Of a DNA stretch of 29,570 nucleotides, positions 1 to 8,243 are shown in pieces. Each line of letters starts with the position of its first letter. The first letter of the stretch is position 1. A program made the translations under genes and the position numbers. This DNA comes from Candidatus Trichofilum aggregatum. GTDB lineage: Bacteria; Chloroflexota; Anaerolineae; Promineifilales; Promineifilaceae. Location of the stretch: assembly GCA_016716885.1 (NCBI GenBank), contig JADJUV010000105.1, positions 1 to 29,570 on the forward strand. Reading direction: 5' to 3'. The notes below the pieces were generated by a model. The model saw only the letters and a program-made list of their open reading frames with translations, searched no databases and was not told the origin of the DNA.

Positions 1-517
1 CCATTGCCAGGCGCAGCAAAGCAGGAGTGAAAGCGATAGGCAAAACCCAGAGAAACAAGAGCCGCCCAGGCTATTGGTCTGAAGGCTACCCGCTCTAAAA
101 GCCAAATGAACCGGTGCGTTGGCCGCTCACAAACCCGGCTATCGTAATGGGGCGGTTAATTTTGGTAGGGGCATGGATCGCGGCCGCGAGACCCGCCAAT
201 CCACCCGTTGAGTGCCCAATCACCGTCGCTGGCCCGATCCGGCACCAGGTGCTGAATCCCTTCGGCCACCAGTCGTCCCAACTCCTTCACCGACAACTGC
301 TCACTCTGAAAATCTGGGGAAAACCGCCGGGTAATGACCGGGCAAACTTAAAGGCATAACATGGGCCATATTGGGTGTAGGGCGCTCCCTTATGCCAGAA
401 ACCGATGGAACTGGGTCAGCCCATGCAACAGAATAATCGGTTGCCAGGTGTCGTGCGGGTTAAAGCCAGGTAGGCCAGTTGATGATTCTCGATTCTAAAA
501 GGTTTGAACGTGTGCAT
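1..517 (-). pseudogene. Broken alpha/beta-hydrolase gene (runs off the left edge)
   Basis: Reading the minus strand from an ATG at 517, pieces of an alpha/beta-hydrolase fold protein appear in alternating frames. They include an N-terminal beta-strand with the oxyanion-type motif P-I-I-L-L-H-G-L and, near 190-205, the nucleophile elbow V-I-G-H-S-T-G-G, where Ser is the expected catalytic residue. At least four single-base frame changes are needed in about 500 bp, several of them in homopolymers (for example one G missing near 469). The 3' end continues past position 1, where a hydrophobic segment can be read. No uninterrupted frame remains. It may be a decayed gene or an intact gene with sequencing indels; the neighbouring ABC-F gene shows the same pattern. 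Family assignment rests on the elbow and the LLHG strand only. Confidence 0.55.
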
Positions 518-640
518 CCATGATAGTGTGAGAGATTGAAGACTGGATAGTTTTGGCTGCGCCTCACCTGGGTAGTTAGAACCAAAGAGTTTTGTCCGCA
601 GATTAACGCCGAATTGGTTCGCCGATTAAAAATTCTGGCG

Positions 641-2349
641 TTAATACCGATTAGTCGGAAAATCTGCGGATAATTTTCTTAGCTCACCATGGTTACAAGA
701 AATTGACTCGTAAGGTATTAAGGCGTTCCAGGGTGAGTCATTGCCCGAAATGCGGATGCTCCGATTGTCCACTATCCATAGAGTCGTAGCCAAATTGCTC
801 AATGAAAAAGTAACGGTCATGAACAACGGCCAGAATACTGCCTTCAAATTGGGCCAATGCCTGCTCAAATAGATTGCGTGAGGGATATCTAAATGGTTAA
901 TGGGTTCGTCTAGCACCAGGAAGTTACAGCCCCTGGGCCACCAGCCGGGCCAGCGCCAGCCGCGCCCGCTGCCCAAAACTGAGGACTGGTTGCTCTGCGG
1001 CCTCGTCACCGGTGAAAGGTAATGCAAAAAGGAGCGGGCTTCGGTCTGGTTCATAGGGCTGGCCTGTTGGATAGTTGCCAGAGGGCGTCAGGGCCGGGTC
1101 AATGCCTTCCTGCTCCTGGGTCATGTAGCCCAGTTTAACCTGTGACCAAGACGGATCGTGCCAGAACGCGGCCGCAATTCTCCCATAATTGTCTTCACCA
1201 ACGTAGATTTGCCCGTGCCATTAGGCCCCGTCAGCACCACTCGTTCCCCGGCCTGAATCACCAGGTTGAGATCATGCAATAGCGTTGTCTCATACCCCAC
1301 CGCCACATCATCCAGGAGCAATACATCCCGCCCCAGGTGGGCCGCCTGATCAAAAGCCACCTTGAGTTGCCAGCCTTGCTTCGGTTTCTCCAGGCGATCC
1401 GGCGCGGACAGAAACCGTTCCAGCCGCTTCTCGCGTGATTTGGCCTTGCGGGCCACCTTTTAGCATACCGCCGCACCCCGGATTATTCGGTTTGGTGGTT
1501 ACTTCTACCCAACGAGCCTGCTCCTTGGTGCGGCTGATATCGGCCTGCATCCGCTGAATCGTTAATTCCTGATCGCGGTAGGTGTCCCACTGGCGCTCCT
1601 TTTCCTGCCCGAACTGCTCCAGATAATCACTGTAGTTGCCCACATAACTGCGGGCGGTTTGGGTTTCGGGTTCCAAATCAATGATGCGGTTGACGGTGTT
1701 GTCCAAAAGGTTCGGTCATGGGGAGACGATGAGCGCCCCACCCGGAAAATCGGCCAGCCACTCTTCCAGCCATTCCAACATGGCAATGTCCAGGTGGTTA
1801 GTGGGTTCATCCAGCAGGAGCAAATCGGGTTCGTTGAGTAGAAGCAGGGCCAACGACAGGCGTGTTTTTTTGGCCGCCGCTGAGTTGGCCGATGGGTTGG
1901 GCGGGGTCTACGGTGTCTAGATGGAAGGTAGCGAGGATGTGGGGGACGCGGCCGCGGTCTAACTGCCTCAACTTCTGCAACACCGTATCATACTGGGTCT
2001 GTAGCTCCAGCTGATCCGGTTGCTCGACCAGGGCGGTCGCCAGGTGCGCCAGTTCCATCTCCAACTGAGCCGGATCACCCACAACCTGGCCAATCACCTC
2101 GGCCAGTGTCAGCGTCGGCTCCGCCTCGAACCCCTGCGCCAGATACCCCACGCGCAAACTGCCGGGCGTAAAAAGCGACTTGCCCACTATCGGCCGTTTC
2201 TTGCCCGGCCACAAGGCGTAACAGCGTCGTCTTGCCAGAGCCATTCGGCCCAATCAAGCCGACCCGTTCCCCCGGTTTACCGAGAAGGAAATATCTTTGA
2301 GAATAGGTTTAATATTGTAGCTTTTGCTAAGCTGATGAAGGGTTAACAT
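641..2349 (-). pseudogene. ABC-F family ATPase, frameshifted at ten or more places
   Basis: ABC-F proteins are soluble twin-ATPase factors that act on the ribosome, either protecting it from antibiotics or tuning translation. Stitching minus-strand frames together from ATG 2349 gives a complete one: Walker A GPNGSGKTT, signature LSGGQ, Walker B LLLLDEPTNHLD and switch His in SHDR for the first domain; then the coiled linker; then GPNGTGKST, a degenerate signature LSFGQ, FLVLDEPINHLD and VVHDRYF for the second. All motifs are intact, yet the frame breaks repeatedly. At least nine breaks are explained by one-base changes in homopolymers, for example 7 instead of 6 T near 1866, 4 instead of 3 G near 1727, and one G short near 2270. 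This pattern fits sequencing error as well as true decay. A strong promoter and a regulatory leader lie upstream (2349-2515). A role in antibiotic resistance is inferred from that leader, not shown. Confidence 0.85.
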
Positions 2350-2448
2350 GAGTTCACTCCTGAACGTAGTGCGTAACCAAAACGGAACACGCAACACGGG
2401 TGACAAACGAGCCTGGGAAGGCTAAAAATCAGGTTTTGAGTGAACTCA
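2349..2448 (-). promoter_or_regulatory. ABC-F leader with anti-Shine-Dalgarno inverted repeat
   Basis: On the minus strand TGAGTTCACTC (2448-2438) is a perfect reverse complement of GAGTGAACTCA (2359-2349). The downstream arm covers three bases of the ABC-F Shine-Dalgarno AGGAG (2361-2357) and the A of its ATG (2349). Pairing would therefore hide the start region. The 78-nt loop contains a small hairpin (2423-2410). The upstream arm begins with the TGA stop of the three-codon uORF at 2457-2446, so a ribosome held there would mask the arm and free the start. This is the layout of translational attenuators. The pairing is seen in the sequence; the switching is inferred. Confidence 0.6.
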
Positions 2449-2457
2449 GCTTATCAT
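2446..2457 (-). CDS. Putative three-codon leader peptide (Met-Ile-Ser) of the ABC-F gene
   Basis: ATG-ATA-AGC-TGA on the minus strand is preceded by GGAG at 2468-2465 with seven bases of spacing, which is ideal for initiation. It sits about 25 nt after the predicted transcription start and its stop codon is the first triplet of the anti-SD arm. Very short uORFs regulating ABC-F and Erm resistance genes are known in Firmicutes. A three-codon match can occur by chance, so the support is its position relative to the ribosome binding site and the arm. Confidence 0.45.
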   Translation of the reverse strand: MIS

Positions 2458-2487
2458 TGGGGGTCTCCACAAACAGTAACGCTCTGT

Positions 2488-2515
2488 ATTATCAGGACGG
2501 CCCGTGATTTGTCAA
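2488..2515 (-). promoter_or_regulatory. Sigma70-type promoter for the ABC-F gene
   Basis: On the minus strand TTGACA (2515-2510) is followed after 16 bp by GATAAT (2493-2488). The -35 is a perfect consensus and the -10 matches five of six positions. Transcription would start near 2481, leaving a leader of about 130 nt before the ATG at 2349, long enough for the uORF and inverted repeat. Confidence 0.65.
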
Positions 2516-2535
2516 GTGAGAAGTTCGAGGCAGTT

Positions 2536-2546
2536 AATGGTATACT
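2536..2546 (+). promoter_or_regulatory. Extended -10 promoter candidate for DUF4058-tal
   Basis: The string AATGGTATACT carries a TATACT hexamer preceded by TGG, an extended -10 (TGn). No good -35 lies at 16-18 bp. It is about 70 bp before the DUF4058 start and back-to-back with the ABC-F promoter. The identical 11-mer occurs at 26296-26306 upstream of another gene. Confidence 0.4.
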
Positions 2547-2613
2547 TTAGCCATCTTTTAAACGGTGATGAATTGTAAGGTAACGTTTTTGTCCAGATGT
2601 ATGGAGGTGAAAA

Positions 2614-3420
2614 ATGACATCACCCTTTCCTGGTATGGATCCTTTTATAGAATCGCCACGGTTTTGGTCTGGTTTTCACAGTGGTTTGGCTTATGTGATC
2701 ATGTCACATCTTAATCAATCTATTCAGCCAATTTATTATGCCAATACCACCATGTCTGTCACTTATGACGTTGTAGAAATCAGCACCGGACGACATGATG
2801 ATCCCCAAATCGTTTATCCCGATGTAGCTGTATGGGAGAGAGGGTCAGCCAGAGTAGATATAGCCCCCACAATAGCAACGATTACGCCTGCACCCGTGGA
2901 AAGTACCATTGCCTACGAAGTTCCTGTCCGGCTATATAGTGTTGAAATTCGGGTAGTGGAGACCGATGAACTCGTAACAGCTATTGAGATTTTGTCCCCT
3001 GTTAATAAACGACGAGGCCATACTGCCTATAGCGATTATCTGCGGAAGCGACGTGATTTGGTGCGGGCGGGTGTGAACTTGTTGGAGATTGATTTGTTGC
3101 GGGCCGGAACGCGGCCGCCCCTGATGAAGCCTGTGCCCCGTGCCCCCTATTACGTTACGCTCAGCCGACGTACCCGGCGACCCCGTGTTGAAGTATGGCC
3201 CATGCAACTGGCGGATCATCTGCCTGTTTTGCCTGTTCCCTTGTTGGAACCAGACCCGGATGTGCCACTCGATATGGGAACATTGGTGCAAACAATTTAT
3301 GACAGTGGCCCCTACGCGGCCGCGATTAACTATCATGATCCCTTACCCCTCCCTCTAACCGACGAAGAGAGCCAATTTGTGCAACAATGTCTGCAACAGG
3401 CTGGTCTCGTAAAGGAGTAA
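2614..3420 (+). CDS. DUF4058 family protein
   Basis: A 268-residue cytoplasmic protein without signal peptide or membrane segment. It opens with the family's hallmark S-P-F-P-G-M-D-P and contains the conserved central block running from A-I-E-I-L-S-P-V-N-K-R through Y-L-R-K-R-R-D-L to L-L-E-I-D-L-L-R-A-G. DUF4058 proteins are found in cyanobacteria, planctomycetes and Chloroflexota; their function is unknown, and the E-I-x-S-P block loosely recalls nuclease-like folds, which is only a guess. The start is fixed by a strong ribosome binding site GGAGGTG at 2603-2609. The stop is two bases before the transaldolase ATG, and the transaldolase ribosome binding site overlaps this gene's end, so the two are almost surely co-transcribed and translationally coupled. 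Two GCGGCCGC copies lie in the gene. Confidence 0.85.
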   Translation: MTSPFPGMDPFIESPRFWSGFHSGLAYVIMSHLNQSIQPIYYANTTMSVTYDVVEISTGRHDDPQIVYPDVAVWERGSARVDIAPTIATITPAPVESTIAYEVPVRLYSVEIRVVETDELVTAIEILSPVNKRRGHTAYSDYLRKRRDLVRAGVNLLEIDLLRAGTRPPLMKPVPRAPYYVTLSRRTRRPRVEVWPMQLADHLPVLPVPLLEPDPDVPLDMGTLVQTIYDSGPYAAAINYHDPLPLPLTDEESQFVQQCLQQAGLVKE

Positions 3421-3422
3421 AT

Positions 3423-4523
3423 ATGAACCCTCTCGTTGAATTACATGCCTTCGGGCAAAGTTTCTGGTACGACAATATCCGCCGTAAATTTTTGCAGGAC
3501 GGCACCCTCCAACAACTCATTGAGCATGACGGTTTGCGCGGCATGACCTCAAACCCGTCTATTTTTGAGCAGGCGATTGGCAAAAGTGACGATTATGACG
3601 GGCAGATCAGGCGGTTGGTGGAAAAGGGAGCGGATATCAACACCATTTATGAAGAAGTGGTGCTGGCCGATATTCAAGCCGCCTGTGATCTCTTTGCCAA
3701 CCTGTATACCCAATCACAACGACAAGATGGGTTTGTCAGCCTGGAAGTTTCGCCCCATCTGGCTCATGATACCGAAGGCACGATTGCTGAGGCGCTCCGT
3801 TTGCATCAGGCGGTGGATCGGCCTAATGTGATGATCAAGGTTCCGGCGACGCCCGAAGGCATTCCGGCGGTGCAAAAGTTAATCAGCGAAGGCATCAATA
3901 TTAATATTACGCTGATGTTTAATATGGCCCATTATGAGGCGGTCGCGGCCGCGTACATAGAAGGCTTGCGGCAGTTGGCGGCTAAAGGGGGGGATGTGGC
4001 CCAAGTGGCTTCGGTGGCTTCGTTTTTTGTCAGCCGGGTGGATTCGGCGGTGGATAAGAAGTTGGCGGAACTAGACGACGCGGCCGCGAACGCTCTTCTG
4101 GGCAAAACGGCCATTGCCAACAGCAAAGTCGTCTATCTGCGCTTCAAAGAGCTGTTCCACGGCCCGGCCTTTGCCACCCTGCGTGAGCTAGGCGCACCCG
4201 CCCAACGGCTCCTGTGGGCTTCAACCAGCACCAAAAACCCCGCTTACCCGGACACGATTTACGTGGATAACCTCATTGGCCCAGAGACGGTTAACACCAT
4301 GCCCCCGGCCACCGTAGACGCCTTCCGTGATCATGGCGTTCTGGCTAATACTCTGGAAGATGACGCAGAGGATGCCCGTCTGGTGTTGGATAACCTGGCT
4401 GAATTGGGCATTCATCTGGATGAAATTACCGAGCAGCTTCAGGTAGATGGCGTAGCTGCCTTCGCCAAATCATTCACGACGCTGATGGCGGCGATTGAAG
4501 AAAAAGCGCAACGGTTTGCGTAA
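3423..4523 (+). CDS. tal: Transaldolase
   Basis: Transaldolase moves a three-carbon dihydroxyacetone unit from sedoheptulose 7-phosphate to glyceraldehyde 3-phosphate in the non-oxidative pentose phosphate pathway. The 366-residue protein has the early block L-R-G-M-T-S-N-P-S-I-F and the active-site strand N-V-M-I-K-V-P-A-T, in which Lys139 is the predicted Schiff-base lysine. The later block I-N-I-T-L-M-F also matches. Length fits the longer bacterial/plant-like transaldolases rather than the short 220-residue type. I chose ATG 3423, preceded by AAAGGAG at 3411-3417; an upstream in-frame start at 3387 lies inside DUF4058 and lacks a ribosome binding site. A second domain such as glucose-6-phosphate isomerase, fused in some lineages, is absent. 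Two GCGGCCGC copies encode Ala-Ala-Ala (3945, 4080). Confidence 0.96.
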   Translation: MNPLVELHAFGQSFWYDNIRRKFLQDGTLQQLIEHDGLRGMTSNPSIFEQAIGKSDDYDGQIRRLVEKGADINTIYEEVVLADIQAACDLFANLYTQSQRQDGFVSLEVSPHLAHDTEGTIAEALRLHQAVDRPNVMIKVPATPEGIPAVQKLISEGININITLMFNMAHYEAVAAAYIEGLRQLAAKGGDVAQVASVASFFVSRVDSAVDKKLAELDDAAANALLGKTAIANSKVVYLRFKELFHGPAFATLRELGAPAQRLLWASTSTKNPAYPDTIYVDNLIGPETVNTMPPATVDAFRDHGVLANTLEDDAEDARLVLDNLAELGIHLDEITEQLQVDGVAAFAKSFTTLMAAIEEKAQRFA

Positions 4524-4597
4524 TGGCTAACTTTTTTGTGAGCATACCGGATGGCTCATTGTCGTAATAATGACCGTTGTGACATAATCAAATACAA

Positions 4598-4625
4598 AGT
4601 GGGACGCGAGTCCACTCTTTTTATT
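4598..4625 (+). terminator. Probable intrinsic terminator of DUF4058-tal
   Basis: AGTGGGAC and GTCCACT pair around a GCGA loop with one bulged G, followed by CTTTTTATTTT. It lies 75 bp after the tal stop. The stem is short, so termination may be partial. Confidence 0.55.
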
Positions 4626-4879
4626 TTAATGTCAAGCAATGGATCACAGTAGGATTATCGGTATTAACAAGTCAGGCTCTCCCAGAGCGGATGGAATAAG
4701 GAGTCGAGGCTTTAGCCGGAGACGTTCCGACTGAAGTCTCCACTCCTGCTGCTAAACCCGTAAACCTGGTAGAGCCAGAAATTGCCCGCCAAGAGAAAAC
4801 GTTGCGCCCTTGTGTCTTAGCGTGACATCATGTTCGTGCCGATAATGTCTAATGAGTAGATTCACCGTGGGAGTTTGTG
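4626..4879. other. Intergenic spacer without a gene
   Basis: I see no coding frame here. An imperfect palindrome around 4700-4745 has GGAGAC pairing with GTCTCC. A weak -10 hexamer GATAAT at 4841-4846 could serve the next gene but has no good -35. The ribosome binding site GGGAG of the next gene is at 4869-4873. Confidence 0.5.
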
Positions 4880-6844
4880 ATGAAAAATACGCGTAACCTG
4901 GTAATGATAGTGGTGGGGATTCTCCTTTTGGGGTTGTTGGTGGCCTGCGGCGCGGCCGCAACGCCCGGTGATGTGGCGAATAATGAGGCCGAGTCCGCGG
5001 CCGCAGATTCAGCCTCATTATTGGCCGTGGCCGAAGGCACACTGGACACAGACACCAACGGCCTCACCGTTGGTTTCACCGCTGAGGGACGACCCTTCCG
5101 GGGCAACCCCGATGCGCCCGTCCTCATTGAAGAATTCTCCGATTATCAGTGCCCCTACTGTGCCCGCTTCTTCCAGCAGACCCTGCCTTCGATTGAACAA
5201 AACCAGATAGCCAGAGGGGAGACCGTTTTGGTCTTTTATGATTTCCCCCTGGAATCTATTCACCCCCAGGCGGTTATCGCTTCGGTAGCGGCGCGGTGTG
5301 CCGGTGACCAGGGCGCGGCCGCGTACTGGAGTATGCACGACACCCTCTTCACCCGGTTTGGGGAATGGGGCAACGGCAATGCCGTCCAATCCTTCGTGGG
5401 GTATGCCGGGGAGATTGGCCTGGACGTGGATGTGTTTGCCCAATGTTTAGAAAGCGGCAACAAAGAAACCCTCATTCGCGCTGACCTTGATCTGGGTATC
5501 AGCCGAGGCGTGACCGGCACACCCGGCTTCTTTGTCAACAACCAGTTCCTCAACGGAGCACAGCCCGTGGCCGTTTTTGATCAGGCCATTGCCGCCGTGC
5601 AGAATGGGCAGGCCATCGGTGGTGCGCCTACTCAGCCCACCCAAAATGAGCCAGTACAACCGGCCGTGGCTCCCACCCCCGCCGCCTTCACCGAGGATTA
5701 CGCCTTCGCCATGGGTGAGGAAGATGCACCCATCACCATCGTCGAGTTTACCGACTACCAGTGCCCCTACTGCGCCCAATACAGCACCCAGACATTCCCG
5801 CAAATGAAGGCCAATCTGATTGAGAGCGGCCGCGTGCGTTATATCCTCAAAGATTTACCCTTAGACTCCATCCATCCGCTGGCCCGAATTGGGGCCGTGG
5901 CCGCCCGTTGTGCCGGTGAACAGGATGCTTACCTGACCATGCACGACCAACTCTTTGCCGATCAGGCTGCCTGGGCGGGCACGGGTACAGTTGAAGGGGC
6001 CAAGGGGGCTTTCCTGGGTTATGCCCGCACGATGGAGTTGGATGTGGAAAGTTTCGGTTCGTGCCTGAATAGCGGCCAATATGACGATGCCATCCAGGCC
6101 AATGTCAATGAGGCGTCCCTCTTGCAAGTCTCCAGCACCCCGAGCTTCTTTGTGGCCGGGTATCCTATCGCTGGGGCCAGGCCGTATGATCTGTTTGAGT
6201 ATGCCGTGGGTCTGGCCGAAGCCGGGGAGTTGGGCCAGGCGTATGTGCAGGAAGCGGCCGCGCAACAGCCGCCCCCCACACCCAGTGGCCCGGTGGATGT
6301 GCCGGTTGATGACGATGACATTGTGATAGGCGACCCCAACGCCCCCGTAACGATGATTGAGTTTACTGATTTTCAATGCCCGTATTGTTACCGTCACGCT
6401 GTTGAAACATTGCCACAATTGATGAGTCAATATATTGATTCCGGGCAGGTACGTTATGTGTTTAAGGATTTCCCGCTGACCAGCATTCACCCGCAAGCGG
6501 TCGCGGCCGCGGAAGCGGCCCATTGTGCCCATGAACAGGATGCCTACCTGGCGATGCACGAAACCTTGTTTACCACCCAGCAGGAATGGAGCGGCCGCAG
6601 TGATGTTGATACCATTTTTACCGGTTACGCCGAAGCCCTGGGGTTAGATGGTGCCGCCTTTGCCGAATGTCTGAGCAGTGACCGTTACCACACCATGATC
6701 AGCAATGACCTGGATGTGGGTATGCAGTTGGGGGTCAATGGAACCCCAGCCTTCTTCATTAACGGCAACTTTGTTTCCGGGGCGCAACCCTTTGCCGTGT
6801 TTGACCAGGCCATTCAGCAGTTGAGCGCGGCCGCGACCGAGTAA
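4880..6844 (+). CDS. Lipoprotein with three tandem DsbA-like thioredoxin domains
   Basis: A 654-residue exported protein. Residues 1-23 form a lipoprotein signal ending in the lipobox L-V-A-C, with Cys23 as the lipidation site, followed by an Ala/Glu/Ser-rich spacer. Three Thioredoxin_4/DsbA-type domains follow, each with a C-P-Y-C redox motif (Cys91/94, Cys295/298, Cys500/503, spaced about 204 residues) and a cis-Pro loop (G-T-P-G-F-F, S-T-P-S-F-F, G-T-P-A-F-F). Each also repeats D-F-P/L-P-L-x-S-I-H-P and a C-A-G/H-E/D-Q helix. Pro-rich linkers join the domains near 255 and 465. Single-domain relatives are disulfide oxidoreductases acting outside the membrane; the third domain's retained cysteines suggest all three are active. 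ATG 4880 follows GGGAG with six bases of spacing; a GTG one codon earlier is less well placed. Eight GCGGCCGC copies occur here, the densest gene in the window. Confidence 0.92.
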   Translation: MKNTRNLVMIVVGILLLGLLVACGAAATPGDVANNEAESAAADSASLLAVAEGTLDTDTNGLTVGFTAEGRPFRGNPDAPVLIEEFSDYQCPYCARFFQQTLPSIEQNQIARGETVLVFYDFPLESIHPQAVIASVAARCAGDQGAAAYWSMHDTLFTRFGEWGNGNAVQSFVGYAGEIGLDVDVFAQCLESGNKETLIRADLDLGISRGVTGTPGFFVNNQFLNGAQPVAVFDQAIAAVQNGQAIGGAPTQPTQNEPVQPAVAPTPAAFTEDYAFAMGEEDAPITIVEFTDYQCPYCAQYSTQTFPQMKANLIESGRVRYILKDLPLDSIHPLARIGAVAARCAGEQDAYLTMHDQLFADQAAWAGTGTVEGAKGAFLGYARTMELDVESFGSCLNSGQYDDAIQANVNEASLLQVSSTPSFFVAGYPIAGARPYDLFEYAVGLAEAGELGQAYVQEAAAQQPPPTPSGPVDVPVDDDDIVIGDPNAPVTMIEFTDFQCPYCYRHAVETLPQLMSQYIDSGQVRYVFKDFPLTSIHPQAVAAAEAAHCAHEQDAYLAMHETLFTTQQEWSGRSDVDTIFTGYAEALGLDGAAFAECLSSDRYHTMISNDLDVGMQLGVNGTPAFFINGNFVSGAQPFAVFDQAIQQLSAAATE

Positions 6845-6853
6845 GAAAAGCGG

Positions 6854-6956
6854 TTCACAGAGGGGCACAGAGAAGACACAGAGAGGCACAGAGTTTTAAA
6901 AACAAGCTGTTTTTCTCTGTGAATCTCTGTGTCTTCCCCTCTGTGTTCTCTGTGAC
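6854..6956. repeat. CACAGAG-type imperfect inverted repeat, copy 1
   Basis: Tandem-like CACAGAG units on the left (6854-6894) face CTCTGTG units on the right (6913-6956), with a central AAAAACA/TGTTTTT hairpin (6898-6914). The block can fold into one long hairpin and follows the DsbA-like gene by 9 bp, so it may also stop transcription. Related blocks occur at 16706-16754 and 17969-18090. Confidence 0.8.
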
Positions 6957-6996
6957 CAATCTTTTCTTCGGCAATGGTCTAGCCTCAAGCATTTCT

Positions 6997-7962
6997 GTGT
7001 TACTCTCCCTGCCCACGCTTTCCCTCAACCTTATTGCCTCTGACGTGCGCATTCAGCGTATGGCGCAGGCGTGGCTGGGCAACTGGCCCGGTCTGCCCAC
7101 CGACGCGGCCGCGCCCTCCGTACAATTCCACCTGCACCTGGTAGAGACGCTCCCCCCGCGGCCGCAAACCACCCCCCTCTTCGCCGCTCCACCCCCATCT
7201 CCGCTCACCGTTTACCCCGGCCCAACCGGCGGTTTTGGCTTCGCCTTTCCCGAAGGGGGGTGGGTGGATGTGCCCGCCCAGCCTGACTCCACCCAACCGT
7301 TGGTCGGCTGGCTGACGCCTGGTTTGCTGGATAGTGGCCGGTTTGAGGATCTGTTTTGGGTGGCGGTGGCCCCGTGGTTACGGCAAAGAGGACTGTTTCT
7401 GGTACATGGCTTCGCGGCCGCGTCCCCTGATCAGCAACAGGCGATTTTGTTGGTGGGGCGGTCGGGCAGTGGCAAAACGACCACCGGGCTGGCTTTGCTC
7501 CAGGCGGGCTGGCGCTATTTAGCCAATGATGTGGTGTTGCTCCGGGCTACGCCGGAGGGGGTGATGGCTCTGCCCACGCCGGGCGATGCCATTACCGTGC
7601 GCCCTAAAACGCTGGAGTTGTTGCCCGGTTTGCGGCCGCATCTTTCCCCCACTGAGGCGCACAAAGGGCAGATACAGGTTCAGGCGGTAGCCGCTGGCTG
7701 GGCGGAACCGGGCCGGGTGACGGGGGTCTATTTTCCCCGGGTGGACGGGGGGCGAACAACCCTTCAGCCCCTTAGCAAAGCCATCGCCTGGAGCAAGTTG
7801 ATGGAAGAGAGTGTAGACCGCTGGGACGCGGCGGCGCTTCCCGCCCATCTGGAGTTACTGAGCCAGTTGACGAGGCAGGCCCATCTTTTTGACCTGTGCC
7901 TGGGGCCGGATGTGGGGGAACTCGTGGGTACTCTGGGAACTCAGAGGAACTCGCCAGGATAA
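6997..7962 (+). CDS. HPr kinase/phosphorylase-like P-loop ATPase
   Basis: A 321-residue protein related to the C-terminal domain of HPr serine kinase. It has a Walker A loop G-R-S-G-S-G-K-T-T (residues 154-162, Lys160) followed by the family-typical L-A-N-D-D/V-V-V-L segment. The N-terminal half (about 1-140) is unlike the classical HprK N-domain. Such proteins in non-PTS contexts often sit near peptide-maturation or polysaccharide genes; the substrate here is unknown. Start choice is uncertain: GTG 6997 gives a protein beginning just before the conserved L-N-L-I-A-S-D strand, whereas the longer GTG 6919 frame would run through the CACAGAG repeat; ATG 7060 is a third option. None has a clear ribosome binding site. 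The last 10 codons are encoded by a GGAACTC-type repeat also found at 16175-16208, so the C-terminus looks rewritten by repeat insertion. Confidence 0.7.
   Translation: MLLSLPTLSLNLIASDVRIQRMAQAWLGNWPGLPTDAAAPSVQFHLHLVETLPPRPQTTPLFAAPPPSPLTVYPGPTGGFGFAFPEGGWVDVPAQPDSTQPLVGWLTPGLLDSGRFEDLFWVAVAPWLRQRGLFLVHGFAAASPDQQQAILLVGRSGSGKTTTGLALLQAGWRYLANDVVLLRATPEGVMALPTPGDAITVRPKTLELLPGLRPHLSPTEAHKGQIQVQAVAAGWAEPGRVTGVYFPRVDGGRTTLQPLSKAIAWSKLMEESVDRWDAAALPAHLELLSQLTRQAHLFDLCLGPDVGELVGTLGTQRNSPG
7931..7952. repeat. GGAACTCAGAGGAACTC repeat, copy 1
   Basis: The string CTGGGAACTCAGAGGAACTC is shared with a longer block at 16175-16208. Here it forms the last codons of the HPr-kinase-like gene. Confidence 0.7.
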
Positions 7963-7999
7963 GTGCACACGCGTTTTTCTTTGGCCACCGGCATCTTGC

Positions 8000-8096
8000 A
8001 TCTTCTCAATAAAGCGCGGTGACGTTGGTTAAGCCTGTCGAAAACAACGGCCTGCGACAAGCTCAGGCCACGTTTCCCGCGAAACATTGAGAAGAT
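8000..8096. repeat. Imperfect inverted repeat in the 7963-8243 spacer
   Basis: ATCTTCTCAAT (8000-8010) is the exact reverse complement of ATTGAGAAGAT (8086-8096). Inside lies a second pair containing CCTGTCG and CGACAAGCTCAGG (8034-8067), a relative of the 24370-24408 hairpin. No gene is visible in the 280-bp spacer. Confidence 0.6.
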
Positions 8097-8243
8097 ACCC
8101 CCGTTACGCCAAAACCGGTTTACGCAGTTTTCCTACCCCGATGATTGAGGGAAAATCAGTGGGATAGGTTTGGCTTGTCAGGCTGATGCCTTCTGTTGTG
8201 CCCAAAACCCATACCCCAAAATCGTACAAGGAGAAAACAGGAC

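Noticed and set aside
114..359. An 81-codon plus-strand frame at the left edge
   Set aside because: The opposite strand encodes hydrolase motifs including the nucleophile elbow, so this is antisense to a broken gene.
6919..6996. Upstream extension of the HPr-kinase-like protein to GTG 6919
   Set aside because: These codons come from the CACAGAG repeat, as expected for non-coding sequence.
8031..8067. Intrinsic terminator after the HPr-kinase-like gene
   Set aside because: The inverted repeat is imperfect and no T run follows.
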